DNA of 56,237 nt. Origin: an uncultured bacterium (lineage in GTDB: Bacteria; Cyanobacteriota; Vampirovibrionia; Gastranaerophilales; Gastranaerophilaceae). Below, piece by piece: positions 34,923-43,982 of this stretch. The translations under genes were made by a program, and so were the position numbers. The stretch lies in the NCBI GenBank assembly GCA_902780525.1, contig CACZFL010000017.1, positions 1 through 56,237 of the forward strand, in the 5' to 3' direction. Every line of letters begins with the position of its first letter. Position 1 is the stretch's first letter. The notes beneath the pieces were generated by a model. That model searched no databases. It was not told where the DNA came from and worked only from the letters and a program-made list of their open reading frames with translations.

Positions 34923-35230
34923 ACATATTAAAAGCCCGCAATCTGTTTGGGACAAACTACGGACTCTTTGAGGAGAGAGGAGTAGTAATTAAAACTGAGT
35001 TTTCCCTTTTCCCTGTCTCCGATATTTATTTAATGACTTGCTTTTACAAGTCAAAGATTTACCCTGAATATTAATCCCTGCATATATATTAAAAATTTTT
35101 GTCTTTAAAAATTGCCACACAAAATACCTATGTAAATAAAATGTTACAAATGGTAATCTCATCTGTTTGTTTGATTACAAGGATGGAAAAATCCTCTAAA
35201 CTTAAAATACAAATTATTATGGGGAGAGAT
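34923..35230. other. Gene-free gap
   Basis: No gene is supported. It holds a hairpin GACTTG-CTTTTA-CAAGTC near 35035-35052. From 35099 an open frame runs into the methyltransferase gene without a ribosome site; this is probably leader sequence, not coding. Confidence 0.5.
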
Positions 35231-36106
35231 ATGTCAAAATCAAATTTAAAGCTTAAACCGGCTGAAAAGAGAAATAATCTTAAAGTCGTTACCAAACCAG
35301 ATATTAAAACCACAAAGTACAGTGATATTAACCTTAATAAGTGGAAAGAATATTCTCACGTAAAAACGGATACTCTTTGGGAATTTCCGACAAGGCTGAA
35401 GGAAGGCGGACATTCTAACGAATATCACGGAAATTATATTCCGCAAATTGCACAGCAGGTTTATGAAAGATTTACAAAAGAAAATGATATTGTTTTAGAC
35501 TTGTTCTTTGGTTCAGGTACATCAGGTATTGAAGCAATAAATATGAAGAGAAGGTGCATAGGTGTTGAGCTTAAAGACGATTTGGCAGAAAAAGTTTCCG
35601 AAAAATTTACACCAAAACAACTCGTAACCGATGTTAATATAATCTGCGGAGATTCAGCAAGTGAAATTGCTAAAGAAAAAATTCAGGCAAGACTTGATGT
35701 TATGGGAAGAAAACAAGCACAATTCCTGATGCTTCATCCACCGTATGATGATATAATCAAGTTTTCTGACAAGAAAGAAGACTTATCTAACTGCTCCTCA
35801 ACAGAAGAGTTCTATGACCTTTTTGAAAAAGTTGCAAAGAACGGATACGACTTGCTTGAAAAAGGAAGATTTGCCTGCCTTATAATCGGTGACAGCTACA
35901 AGAACTCTGAAGTTCAACCGTTAGGCTTTATGTGTATGGCACGTATGATGAACCTCGGATTCAAACTTAAAGGCATTATCGTAAAAGATATTCAGGGTAA
36001 CGAAAGAGCTAAAGGCAAAACAGCTAACCTCTGGAGATACCGCGCACTTGCAGGCGGATTCTATATCTTTAAACACGAATACGTTATGATTTTCCAGAAG
36101 GGCTGA
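35231..36106 (+). CDS. DNA methyltransferase (N4/N6 type)
   Basis: 291 residues. NDIVLDLFFGSGTSGIEAI is the SAM-binding motif I in its DxFxGSGT form, GVELKDD follows, and MLHPPYDDIIKFSD carries the catalytic motif IV as HPPY. Conserved LGFKLKGIIVKDIQGNERAK and WRYRALAGGFYIFKHEY complete the fold. Amino-methylates adenine or cytosine in DNA; target sequence unknown and no cognate nuclease adjoins. The ATG at 35231 is chosen because GGGGAGAG ends 2 nt before it. The gene ends in TGA. Confidence 0.85.
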   Translation: MSKSNLKLKPAEKRNNLKVVTKPDIKTTKYSDINLNKWKEYSHVKTDTLWEFPTRLKEGGHSNEYHGNYIPQIAQQVYERFTKENDIVLDLFFGSGTSGIEAINMKRRCIGVELKDDLAEKVSEKFTPKQLVTDVNIICGDSASEIAKEKIQARLDVMGRKQAQFLMLHPPYDDIIKFSDKKEDLSNCSSTEEFYDLFEKVAKNGYDLLEKGRFACLIIGDSYKNSEVQPLGFMCMARMMNLGFKLKGIIVKDIQGNERAKGKTANLWRYRALAGGFYIFKHEYVMIFQKG

Positions 36107-36217
36107 TTTTGTGTAGAGTGAGCGTTAGCGAAACTCGAAGTAACGCGGAGCTGACGAACGATATTTTTGCGATAGCAAAAAATAGTGAGTGACAGCGTAG
36201 CGTAAAACAATAATCAG
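36105..36217. repeat. GC-rich hairpin island
   Basis: Starts at the methyltransferase stop. CTGATTTTG at its left end nearly complements CAATAATCAG at its right end. Inside are TTTTTGC-GATA-GCAAAAA and AGTGAGCGT, the latter also on the minus strand at 1-80. Non-coding. Confidence 0.6.
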
Positions 36218-36269
36218 AGGGGGGGTAAATGTATTTTGGCTGATTAAACAAAATACAAACCTATAAGTT

Positions 36270-36560
36270 ATGATAAAACAAACAAATGACGGCATACTTG
36301 TTAATATAAAAATCGTTCCGAACTCATCCAAAGACGATATTGTTTTGGAAGATGAGTTTGTTAAAGTTAAGATTACCGCCCAGCCGATTGAAGGAAAAGC
36401 AAACAAAGCATTAATAGAGTTTTTGTCCAAAAAATTTAAAATCCCCAAAACAAGCATAGAAATAGTAAAAGGTGAAACAAACAAGGAAAAAACCCTGTTG
36501 TTTAAAACTACTGATGTTGAAAAACAGAACTTAATTATTTCTTCATTGACAAAGGGGTAG
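36270..36560 (+). CDS. DUF167 (YggU-like) protein
   Basis: 96 residues covering the whole DUF167 domain: VNIKIVPNSSKDDIV, VKVKITAQPIEGKANKALIEF and KTSIEIVKGETNKEKTLLF. The PxEGKAN and VxGxxxxxK elements are the family signature. Small cytoplasmic protein; biochemical role unknown. No Shine-Dalgarno is evident. Stop codon lies inside a GGGGTAGGGGTAAAT stretch. Confidence 0.9.
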   Translation: MIKQTNDGILVNIKIVPNSSKDDIVLEDEFVKVKITAQPIEGKANKALIEFLSKKFKIPKTSIEIVKGETNKEKTLLFKTTDVEKQNLIISSLTKG

Positions 36561-36657
36561 GGGTAAATGTCAAACACGATAATTACTTACCTACAAGTTT
36601 GTTGACAAAGGGGTAAAAAAAATATAGTATTGATATTAAGAAAGCAGGTATTTTAAT

Positions 36658-36963
36658 ATGTATAAACGTTGGTATGATGTTGACCCTACAGTTAGTCTGG
36701 CAGTAAGTTTGATGCGTAATGCAAACATTCTTACGCAATACAAATGTGCTGACGTAATTGTTAAGACATCAAAGGAAAACGGTATTGATTTGTCCGAGAA
36801 TATTTTAACCGATGCTTTTTCTTATGTTTTAAGAAGATGGTACGATACAGACCAAAAGATAGCAGAAGCATTTGAATACTTAAAACTTTTACCTCTGCCG
36901 ATTCAAAAATCAGTATCGCTGGAAATAATAAACCTTTTGCAGGTCGAAGAAGAAGCCGGCTAG
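36658..36963 (+). CDS. Small protein with two RWYD repeats
   Basis: 101 residues. Two copies of a roughly 50-residue helical unit: KRWYDVDPTVSLAVSLMRNA at the N-terminus and RRWYDTDQKIAEAFEYLKLL near residue 58, each beginning with RWYD-x-D. No signal or membrane segment. Its stop is 3 bases before the transporter start at 36967, so they form an operon. Not recognised beyond the repeat. Confidence 0.7.
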   Translation: MYKRWYDVDPTVSLAVSLMRNANILTQYKCADVIVKTSKENGIDLSENILTDAFSYVLRRWYDTDQKIAEAFEYLKLLPLPIQKSVSLEIINLLQVEEEAG

Positions 36964-36966
36964 TGT

Positions 36967-38283
36967 ATGAATAATTTAATTCAGCTGATTACAAATCCTG
37001 CCTTGCTTTCTGTCGTTTTATTGTGCATTTTGTGTGTTCGCAAAATTAATGTGCTTCTGTCCATAATCATTGCAACACTATGCGCCGGTCTGATTTCAGG
37101 AATGAATATAAAACACGTTATGGATGTTTTCATTTCAGGAATGGGCGGAAACTCGGAAACGGCACTGAGCTATATTCTGCTTGGAGCTTTTGCTGCAACA
37201 ATGGCTCATTCCGGATTTACCGATGTAATCTCAAATAAAATCACAAGCCTTATTTCCGGCAAAAAATTTGTTTTATTTTCTATAATTGTATTGATAGCAA
37301 TGGCCTCGCAGAATATTATTCCGATACATATTGCATTCATCCCCATAATCATCCCGCCGCTTTTAAGCGTTATGAACAGTTTAAAAATTGACAGACGTGC
37401 GGTTGCGTGCACCCTTGCTTTTGGATTAAAGATGCCGTATATTGTTATTCCAGTGGGATTTGGGCTTATTTTCCAAAACTTAATTGCAGATAATATGATA
37501 CAAAACGGAGTGAATGTATTAAGAGGGGATATATGGAAATCAACTCTTATTCTAGGCGTTGGAATGTTAGCAGGACTGCTTGTAGCCCTGTTTATTTCAT
37601 ACAGAAAACCACGTATTTATGAAGACAAAAACATAGCAAATAATAATCTGAAAGAAGCAAAATTCAGAAAAAGACACTGGATAATAATTCTCGCAGCCGT
37701 TGCTACATTTGTTGTTCAGCTGTTTACAAAATCATTACCGCTCGGCGCACTAGTAGGGCTTGGTATTATATTTACGTGCCGTGTTATCCCTCAGGAAAAA
37801 ATGGACCACATGATGAATGAAGGCATATACCTGATGGGATACGTTGCATTTGTAATGCTTGTCGCTGCAGGATTTGCCTCTGTTTTAAAAGAAACAGGGG
37901 CCATTGAAACAATGGTTAATCTTATACTCAACTACCTGCCACAAAATATTATACTGACTTCATTCATAATATTAATATTGGGGTTATTTATAACTATCGG
38001 AATCGGAACTTCGTTTGGTACAATACCGATTATTGCAGTATTATTTGTTCCTGTATGCGTAAAAATGGGATTCAACCCTGAGCAAATAATTATTCTTATT
38101 GCTGCTGCTGCGGCACTCGGTGATGCGGGTTCGCCTGCATCAGATACAACTCTCGGACCAACTTCGGGGTTGAATGCAGACGGGCAGCATAATCACATTT
38201 TTGATACGTGTATTCCGACATTTTTGCATTTTAATACGGCTTTAATACTTTTTGCTTTAATAGGAATATGGTTCTTTGGATAA
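36967..38283 (+). CDS. Na+/H+ antiporter-family transporter
   Basis: 438 residues with about eleven transmembrane segments. SGMGGNSETALSYILLGAFAA near residue 60 and ALGDAGSPASDTTLGPTSG near the C-terminus match the NhaC/YuiF branch of the ion transporter superfamily. Substrate may be sodium or an amino acid; the family is broad. Inner membrane. Translationally close to the RWYD protein (3-base gap). Followed by three tandem copies of a 13-bp repeat. Confidence 0.85.
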   Translation: MNNLIQLITNPALLSVVLLCILCVRKINVLLSIIIATLCAGLISGMNIKHVMDVFISGMGGNSETALSYILLGAFAATMAHSGFTDVISNKITSLISGKKFVLFSIIVLIAMASQNIIPIHIAFIPIIIPPLLSVMNSLKIDRRAVACTLAFGLKMPYIVIPVGFGLIFQNLIADNMIQNGVNVLRGDIWKSTLILGVGMLAGLLVALFISYRKPRIYEDKNIANNNLKEAKFRKRHWIIILAAVATFVVQLFTKSLPLGALVGLGIIFTCRVIPQEKMDHMMNEGIYLMGYVAFVMLVAAGFASVLKETGAIETMVNLILNYLPQNIILTSFIILILGLFITIGIGTSFGTIPIIAVLFVPVCVKMGFNPEQIIILIAAAAALGDAGSPASDTTLGPTSGLNADGQHNHIFDTCIPTFLHFNTALILFALIGIWFFG

Positions 38284-38310
38284 ATAAGGGATAACTATCA
38301 GGGGATAAAC

Positions 38311-38349
38311 ATTAGGGGTAAATATTAGGGGTAAATATTAGGGGTAAAT
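38311..38349 (+). repeat. Three tandem 13-bp repeats
   Basis: ATTAGGGGTAAAT repeated exactly three times at 38311, 38324 and 38337, with a degenerate copy just upstream (ATCAGGGGATAAAC). The last copy provides the GGGG ribosome site of the methyltransferase gene at 38353. Confidence 0.95.
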
Positions 38350-38352
38350 TTA

Positions 38353-39789
38353 TTGGTAAAAAAAGAAACTCAGATAAAAAGCATTGAAAGAATGAAAAAA
38401 CACGGTGAAGTTTTGACTGCATCGAAAGAAGTTGAGTCGATGCTCAGCTTAATTGAAAAAGAATTTGACGCACCTGAAAAATGTTTTCTTGAGCCTGCCT
38501 GCGGTGACGGGAATTTCTTAACTGCAATCCTCAGAAGAAAACTTAAAAAGGCAAAAGATGAAAGTTCTTTATTTTCTGCACTGAATAGCTTATACGGAAC
38601 AGATTTGCTTGAAGATAATATAACATATGCTAGAAAAAGACTTTTTGAGCTTTGGACAGAAAAATATAAAACAATACTGAAAAAAGATCCCGACAAAAAT
38701 GTTATACAAAAAGCAGAAAATATCCTTACAAAAAACATTATTCATGGTGATTTTTTAAAAAATGATAATTTTAAAAACCTGAATATTGATGTTATAATCG
38801 GTAATCCTCCCTATCAAAAGGTTGACGGGGGCGGAACAGGTGACAGCGCAAAACCGATTTACCAATATTTTATAAGACGCGCAAAGGAGCTTAATCCAGA
38901 CTACATCAGTTTTATAATACCTTCACGCTGGATGAAAGGAGGAAAAGGGCTTAGAAATTTCAGACATGAAATGATAAATGATACAGGTATAAAAATTATT
39001 TACGATTTTGAAAACGGACAAATCTGTTTTCCTGATTTACATATTGACGGCGGTGTCTGTTATTTTCTGCGTGCAAAAAATTACCACGGAAAAGTTGAAT
39101 ACCACCATTTTGGACTTGACGGAACAGAAAGAATTACAAAAAGGTACCTTAAAAACAAATATACGGATACAGTAATTCGTGACTACAGACAGGAATCCAT
39201 AATAAAGAAAACATCAAAAATAAAAACAGAAAAGTTTTCATCAATAGTATTGTCAAGAAATCCGTTCGGTTTTTATGCAAACCTGTTTAATACACCAGAA
39301 CGTTACCTCGACATTAAAGTCAGTAATTCCAAGAAGAACGGTTATTATAAAATTTATGGCGTAAAAGGTAAAAAAGGAAGTTCAAAAAGAACAACCGGAT
39401 ATATAAATCCGTCTGATGTCACAAAAAATAAAACCTCTGCACTAAGCTATAAATTATTTTTTTCAAAAGCCTATACAAGCACCTCTACCGTACCGCCAGA
39501 GATAATACTTGCCGAACCAAAAGAAGTCTGCACCGAAACATTTTTACAGATAGGCAAATTTTCAGATAAAACAGAAGCAGAAAATTGTCTGAGCTATATT
39601 AAAACAAAATTTTTCAGAGCCTTGTTGTTCTTCAACCGTCACTCATTGAATATTTCAAAAAAATCATTTGAACTTATTCCGATACAGGATTTTACTGAAG
39701 AATGGACAGATGAAAAACTATATAAAAAATACGGATTTGAACAAAACGAAATTGATTATATTAACTCTGTAATCAAACCGATGAGTTAA
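38353..39789 (+). CDS. Eco57I-like adenine-N6 DNA methyltransferase
   Basis: 478 residues. FLEPACGDGNFLTAILRRKL is motif I and DVIIGNPPYQKVDGG holds the NPPY catalytic motif IV, followed by YISFIIPSRWMKGGKGLRNF and DGGVCYFL, as in Eco57I-type enzymes. The C-terminal 250 residues (SIVLSRNPFGFY, AEPKEVCTETFLQIG) resemble the target-recognition part. No nuclease domain, so a lone methylase or part of a split system. A TTG start at 38353 is inferred from GGGG 8 nt upstream; an internal ATG 13 codons later is possible. Confidence 0.87.
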   Translation: MVKKETQIKSIERMKKHGEVLTASKEVESMLSLIEKEFDAPEKCFLEPACGDGNFLTAILRRKLKKAKDESSLFSALNSLYGTDLLEDNITYARKRLFELWTEKYKTILKKDPDKNVIQKAENILTKNIIHGDFLKNDNFKNLNIDVIIGNPPYQKVDGGGTGDSAKPIYQYFIRRAKELNPDYISFIIPSRWMKGGKGLRNFRHEMINDTGIKIIYDFENGQICFPDLHIDGGVCYFLRAKNYHGKVEYHHFGLDGTERITKRYLKNKYTDTVIRDYRQESIIKKTSKIKTEKFSSIVLSRNPFGFYANLFNTPERYLDIKVSNSKKNGYYKIYGVKGKKGSSKRTTGYINPSDVTKNKTSALSYKLFFSKAYTSTSTVPPEIILAEPKEVCTETFLQIGKFSDKTEAENCLSYIKTKFFRALLFFNRHSLNISKKSFELIPIQDFTEEWTDEKLYKKYGFEQNEIDYINSVIKPMS

Positions 39790-39871
39790 AAATTTTTATA
39801 CATTTTTTTTAGTTATACAATTATGCTTTTTTTTGATATTATAAAAATAAAGAAGAAGGGGATACAGTATT

Positions 39872-41242
39872 ATGCGCCAAAGACCGGAAGAACAGGACCA
39901 ATTTGAACGCCGCCACAATTTTAATGCGGTAGAAAGTAATTTAACTCCAGAACAGGTAAAAGCAGAATCTTCAAGATGCCTGAATTGTAAAAATCCGAGA
40001 TGTGTACAGGGTTGTCCCGTTAATATACAGATTCCTGATTTTATAAAAGCATTAAAAGAAGACAGACTGGAGGATGCAGGTGAAATAATTCGAAAGACAA
40101 GCATGCTTCCATCCGTTTGCGGAAGAGTCTGTCCCCAGGAAAGACAATGTGAGGGTAATTGTGTTTTGGGTATAAAAGGTGAAGCTATTGCAATCGGAGC
40201 ATTGGAAAGATATACCGGTGACAACACAACAGCAAAAGAACCTGAACTTAGCCCATCAGGCAAAAAAGTCGCTATTGTCGGTTCTGGCTGCGCAGGAATA
40301 ACAGCCGCCGCAGATTTAAGAAAAGCCGGACACGACGTTACCATTTTTGAAGCATTACACAAGTTCGGTGGAGTACTAAGATACGGCATACCGCCATTCA
40401 GACTTCCGAGAAAAGTGTTGGACAGAGAACTCGAGTCACTGAAAAAAATGGGAGTAAAATTTGAAAAGAACGTAATTGTTGGTAAATCAATAACATTACA
40501 ACAGTTAAAAGATGACGGATTTGATGCAATATTTATCTGCTCAGGCGCAGGACTTCCAAAAATGCTCAATATTCCGGGTGAAAACCTGAACGGGGTATTT
40601 TCCGCGAACGAGTTTTTAACAAGAGTTAACCTGATGCAAGCTAATGATGACACGACTGCAACTCCGCTTAAGACAGGAAAATCAGTTATAGTAATAGGCG
40701 GCGGCAACGTTGCCATGGATGCCGCAAGAACTGCAGTAAGAGTCGGATTTGAAACAGTTTACATTATATACAGAAGAACTGAAAAAGAACTTCCGGCAAG
40801 ATTAGAGGAAATTAGACACGCAAAAGAAGAAGGTGTTCAATTCCTGTTTTTAAGAGCACCTAAGCAAATTTATGAAAAAGACGGGTGTGTAAACGGCATG
40901 CAATTTGAAATAATGGAGCTTGGAGAGCCTGATGAATCAGGAAGACAGGCACCGGTCGGAACAAATGAATTTGTAGATATTGAAGCAGATACAGTTATAG
41001 TTGCGCTCGGAACAGGACCTAATCCGATTATACAAAAGTCAGCCGCATCGGACGGAATTAATTTTGAAACGGACAGAAAAGGTTATTTTGTAGTTAACAC
41101 AGAAACAAGAGAAACTTCTATTCCCCAGATTTATGCAGGAGGTGACGTTGCTCCTGTCGGGGAATCTAACGCAATTAACGCAATGGGTGCGGGGAAAAAA
41201 GCAGCTAAAGCAATAAATGAATATTTAAGTAAAAAAAACTAG
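39872..41242 (+). CDS. gltD: Glutamate synthase small-chain / NfnB-like flavoprotein
   Basis: 456 residues. N-terminal iron-sulfur domain with CLNCKNPRCVQGCPV and CGRVCPQERQCEGNC, then an FAD site VAIVGSGCAGITAAADL and an NADPH site VIVIGGGNVAMDAART, and a final YAGGDVAPVGE. Matches the homotetrameric GltA/GltD type and also NfnB/SudA. No large glutamate synthase or NfnA gene adjoins, so the exact reaction is open. Transfers electrons between NADPH and iron-sulfur/flavin partners in the cytoplasm. GAAGGGG ribosome site. Confidence 0.88.
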   Translation: MRQRPEEQDQFERRHNFNAVESNLTPEQVKAESSRCLNCKNPRCVQGCPVNIQIPDFIKALKEDRLEDAGEIIRKTSMLPSVCGRVCPQERQCEGNCVLGIKGEAIAIGALERYTGDNTTAKEPELSPSGKKVAIVGSGCAGITAAADLRKAGHDVTIFEALHKFGGVLRYGIPPFRLPRKVLDRELESLKKMGVKFEKNVIVGKSITLQQLKDDGFDAIFICSGAGLPKMLNIPGENLNGVFSANEFLTRVNLMQANDDTTATPLKTGKSVIVIGGGNVAMDAARTAVRVGFETVYIIYRRTEKELPARLEEIRHAKEEGVQFLFLRAPKQIYEKDGCVNGMQFEIMELGEPDESGRQAPVGTNEFVDIEADTVIVALGTGPNPIIQKSAASDGINFETDRKGYFVVNTETRETSIPQIYAGGDVAPVGESNAINAMGAGKKAAKAINEYLSKKN

Positions 41243-41271
41243 TCAAAGCTACTTAAATATCGTTAAAATTG

Positions 41272-41300
41272 TTTACAAAGATACAAATCCGTGATATCAT
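41272..41300 (+). promoter_or_regulatory. pilT promoter
   Basis: TTTACA, 17-nt spacer, TATCAT, both hexamers 5 of 6 to sigma-70 consensus, about 40 nt upstream of pilT. Confidence 0.7.
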
Positions 41301-41341
41301 TTTTGATGTAGAAGAGTGCTAATTTAGAGAGGCAATTTATA

Positions 41342-42412
41342 ATGCTTATAGAAAAATACTTGGAAGTTGTAGTAAAACAAAGAGGTTCAGACTTACATAT
41401 TTCTGCCGGTCTTCCGCCTGTTGTACGTATAGACGGTAACTTACAGAGAATGGATGTACCTGCTCTGAAACCGGAAGAAGTTGAATTATTACTATTTCCA
41501 ATGCTGAATAAAGAACAAAGACGTAAACTTGAGCAAGATTGGGAATTGGACTTCTCATACGGTATTCAAGGTTTAAGCCGATTCCGTGTAAACATATATA
41601 AAGACAGAGGAAATTATGCAGCAGCATTTCGTGTAATTACATCAAAGATTCCATCATTCCAGGAACTTGGCTTATCGGAAACAGTTAAGAAAATTTCTGA
41701 AAAGCCGCGCGGACTTGTTTTGGTAACCGGACCTACAGGTTCCGGTAAATCAACTACGCTAGCAGCAATGATTAACCATATTAATGAAACACGTTCTGAG
41801 CACATTCTTACAATTGAAGACCCTATCGAATTTATTCACCCTTCAAAACGCTCAATTATCCACCAGAGAGAGTTGGGACAGGATACAAGAAGTTTTGCAA
41901 ATGCGCTTAAATCTGCACTACGTGAAGATCCGGATATCATTCTGGTAGGTGAGATGCGTGACCTGGATACAATAAGATTAGCACTTACTGCTGCTGAAAC
42001 AGGTCACTTGGTATTTGGAACATTGCACACATCTTCTGCTTCACAAACTATTGACCGTATCATCGATGTATTCCCTGAAGGTCAGCAGCAACAGGTTCGT
42101 GTACAGTTATCTAACTCTCTTGTTGCAGTATTTTCACAAACACTACTTCCGCTTTTACAACCTGACGGAACAAAACAGGGACGTGTAATGGCACAGGAAG
42201 TTATGCTTGTTATCCCTGCGATTGCAAACCTTATCCGTGAAGCTAAAGCAGCACAGATTTATTCTACAATGCAGACTAATGCAGGATTCGGCATGCAAAC
42301 ACTTGAAATGGCTCTGAAAGATTTATATCTTAAGAAAAAAGTCACTTTGGAAGATGCTCTTTCACGATCAAGCCGTCCTGAAGAGTTTAAACGAGGATTA
42401 CAAAATACATAA
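41342..42412 (+). CDS. pilT: Type IV pilus retraction ATPase PilT
   Basis: 356 residues. The N-terminal PAS-like domain (SDLHISAGLPPVVRIDG) is followed by Walker A GPTGSGKSTT near residue 133, the Asp box ILTIEDPIEF, Walker B DIILVGEMRD, the His box TAAETGHLVFGTLHT and the PilT-specific AIANLIREAK. Hexameric motor that pulls in pilus fibres, driving twitching or DNA uptake. No other pilus gene adjoins. It has its own promoter and terminator. Confidence 0.95.
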   Translation: MLIEKYLEVVVKQRGSDLHISAGLPPVVRIDGNLQRMDVPALKPEEVELLLFPMLNKEQRRKLEQDWELDFSYGIQGLSRFRVNIYKDRGNYAAAFRVITSKIPSFQELGLSETVKKISEKPRGLVLVTGPTGSGKSTTLAAMINHINETRSEHILTIEDPIEFIHPSKRSIIHQRELGQDTRSFANALKSALREDPDIILVGEMRDLDTIRLALTAAETGHLVFGTLHTSSASQTIDRIIDVFPEGQQQQVRVQLSNSLVAVFSQTLLPLLQPDGTKQGRVMAQEVMLVIPAIANLIREAKAAQIYSTMQTNAGFGMQTLEMALKDLYLKKKVTLEDALSRSSRPEEFKRGLQNT

Positions 42413-42421
42413 TAAAAAAAA

Positions 42422-42448
42422 GCGTCTGCAAAGCAGACGCCTTTTTTT
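42422..42448 (+). terminator. pilT terminator
   Basis: GCGTCTGC-AAA-GCAGACGC followed by C and T7. Confidence 0.95.
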
Positions 42449-42529
42449 GTACGATTTATCTATCATTTTTGCTTAAATTATGGTATGCTTAAAAGCGTAT
42501 AAGTATTAAATAAAAAGAGGAGAATAGAA

Positions 42530-43855
42530 ATGGAATTGATACATGCTTTTGTATCAGCGCATAATGTAATAATATCAGCCGGCTTGCTGATATTAGCATA
42601 TGTATTTATTGCGACTGAAAAAATACCGAAAGTTACGATTGCTCTTCTTGGAGCAGGTATTACAATTTTTCTGGGACTCGTCAGTCAAACAAAAATGAAT
42701 GGCGAAGAACTTAACCCGCATTACTTTATCAATTTTGTTGATTTTAACGTAATATTCCTTCTTGTTTCTATGATGATTATAGTTAATATCTCAACAAGAA
42801 GCGGAGTATTTACCTGGATTGCAAATGAACTTTTGAAAGCGACAAAAGGACATCCAATCAAAATTTTAATTGCACTCGGTTTATTTACGGCAACAACAAG
42901 TGCATTTTTGGATAACGTAACAACTGTTATTCTGGTTTTGCCGATTACATTTGCTATTGCAAGAAAGCTGGAAATAAATCCGATGCCATATCTGCTTACT
43001 GAAATATTTTCATCAAATATCGGCGGCACGGCGACATTAATCGGTGATCCGCCAAACATTATTATCGGAAGTGCAGCAGGTTTTTCATTTATGGATTTTA
43101 TCTGGAATTTAACTCTTCCTGTTGTTGTAATAATGATTATAGTTTTAGGCATTTTGACACTGATATTCAAAAAACAGCTTCATGCAGATGCTGACAAAAT
43201 GGCTGAAGTTGCAAACCTTGACAACTCAAAAACAATTACGAACAAAAACCTGATGATACGTTCAATGTTGGTATTAGGTTTAGTAATCCTCGGATTTGTA
43301 ACACACGATATTACTCATATACAAACGTGTATCGCAGCAATGCTCGGAGCAAGTGTACTGCTATTGTTTGAAAAACCGACTGACATACTGAGAGATGTTG
43401 AATGGAACACAATCTTCTTCTTCATCGGTTTATTCATAATTATTGGCGGTGTTGAGGCTTCCGGCGGTATCAGATTAATGGCTGAATGGATTTTAAAGGT
43501 TACACAAGGCTCACAGGAAGCTGCTTCAATGCTTATTTTATGGGCATCAGGAATTATATCAGGTGTAATTGATAATATTCCTTATACGGCAACAATGGCT
43601 CCAATGCTAAGCGTAATCGAAAAATCAATGGGAGCTGAATATACATTCCCGCTCTGGTGGTGCTTATCAATGGGTGCTTGTTTGGGCGGCAACCTAACTA
43701 TTATCGGCGCAGCTGCAAACGTAATTGTTTCAGAAAATGCTGCTGCTGAAGGTCACCCGATTGCATTTTTAAAATTCCTTGCATACGGCTTTGCAGTCGT
43801 TGTAATATCTCTTGCAGTCTGCACAGCATACATTAAATTTATGTATCTTGGATAA
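42530..43855 (+). CDS. ArsB/NhaD-superfamily permease
   Basis: 441 residues with ten to twelve transmembrane helices in two repeats. Signature pieces are FTATTSAFLDNVTTVILVLP, SNIGGTATLIGDPPNIIIGS and the second-half counterpart SGVIDNIPYTATMAPML ... LGGNLTIIGAAANVI. This is the ArsB/NhaD (SLC13-related) fold; ions such as Na+/H+, arsenite or dicarboxylates are possible substrates. Inner membrane. GAGGAG ribosome site; strong terminator afterwards. Confidence 0.85.
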   Translation: MELIHAFVSAHNVIISAGLLILAYVFIATEKIPKVTIALLGAGITIFLGLVSQTKMNGEELNPHYFINFVDFNVIFLLVSMMIIVNISTRSGVFTWIANELLKATKGHPIKILIALGLFTATTSAFLDNVTTVILVLPITFAIARKLEINPMPYLLTEIFSSNIGGTATLIGDPPNIIIGSAAGFSFMDFIWNLTLPVVVIMIIVLGILTLIFKKQLHADADKMAEVANLDNSKTITNKNLMIRSMLVLGLVILGFVTHDITHIQTCIAAMLGASVLLLFEKPTDILRDVEWNTIFFFIGLFIIIGGVEASGGIRLMAEWILKVTQGSQEAASMLILWASGIISGVIDNIPYTATMAPMLSVIEKSMGAEYTFPLWWCLSMGACLGGNLTIIGAAANVIVSENAAAEGHPIAFLKFLAYGFAVVVISLAVCTAYIKFMYLG

Positions 43856-43868
43856 TAAATATAAATTA

Positions 43869-43909
43869 AAAAGAGAGGCGGATGGCATAAAGCCATCCGC
43901 CTCTCTTTT
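43869..43909 (+). terminator. Permease-gene terminator
   Basis: 18-bp stem beginning AAAAGAGAGGCGGATGGC, 5-nt loop, T-tract. Confidence 0.95.
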
Positions 43910-43982
43910 TATCATCTGTTTGGTTGATGTCTGATGAGTTAAAATCCTCTATTATATGTATGGAATATAGTAGGGATGAGGT

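Noticed and set aside
36125..36577. 150-codon minus-strand frame
   Set aside because: Antisense to the DUF167 gene, whose family motifs are clear, and extends into the hairpin island.
39796..40716. 306-codon open frame on the minus strand
   Set aside because: It lies entirely antisense to the well-supported gltD-type flavoprotein and shows no domain; it is a shadow frame.
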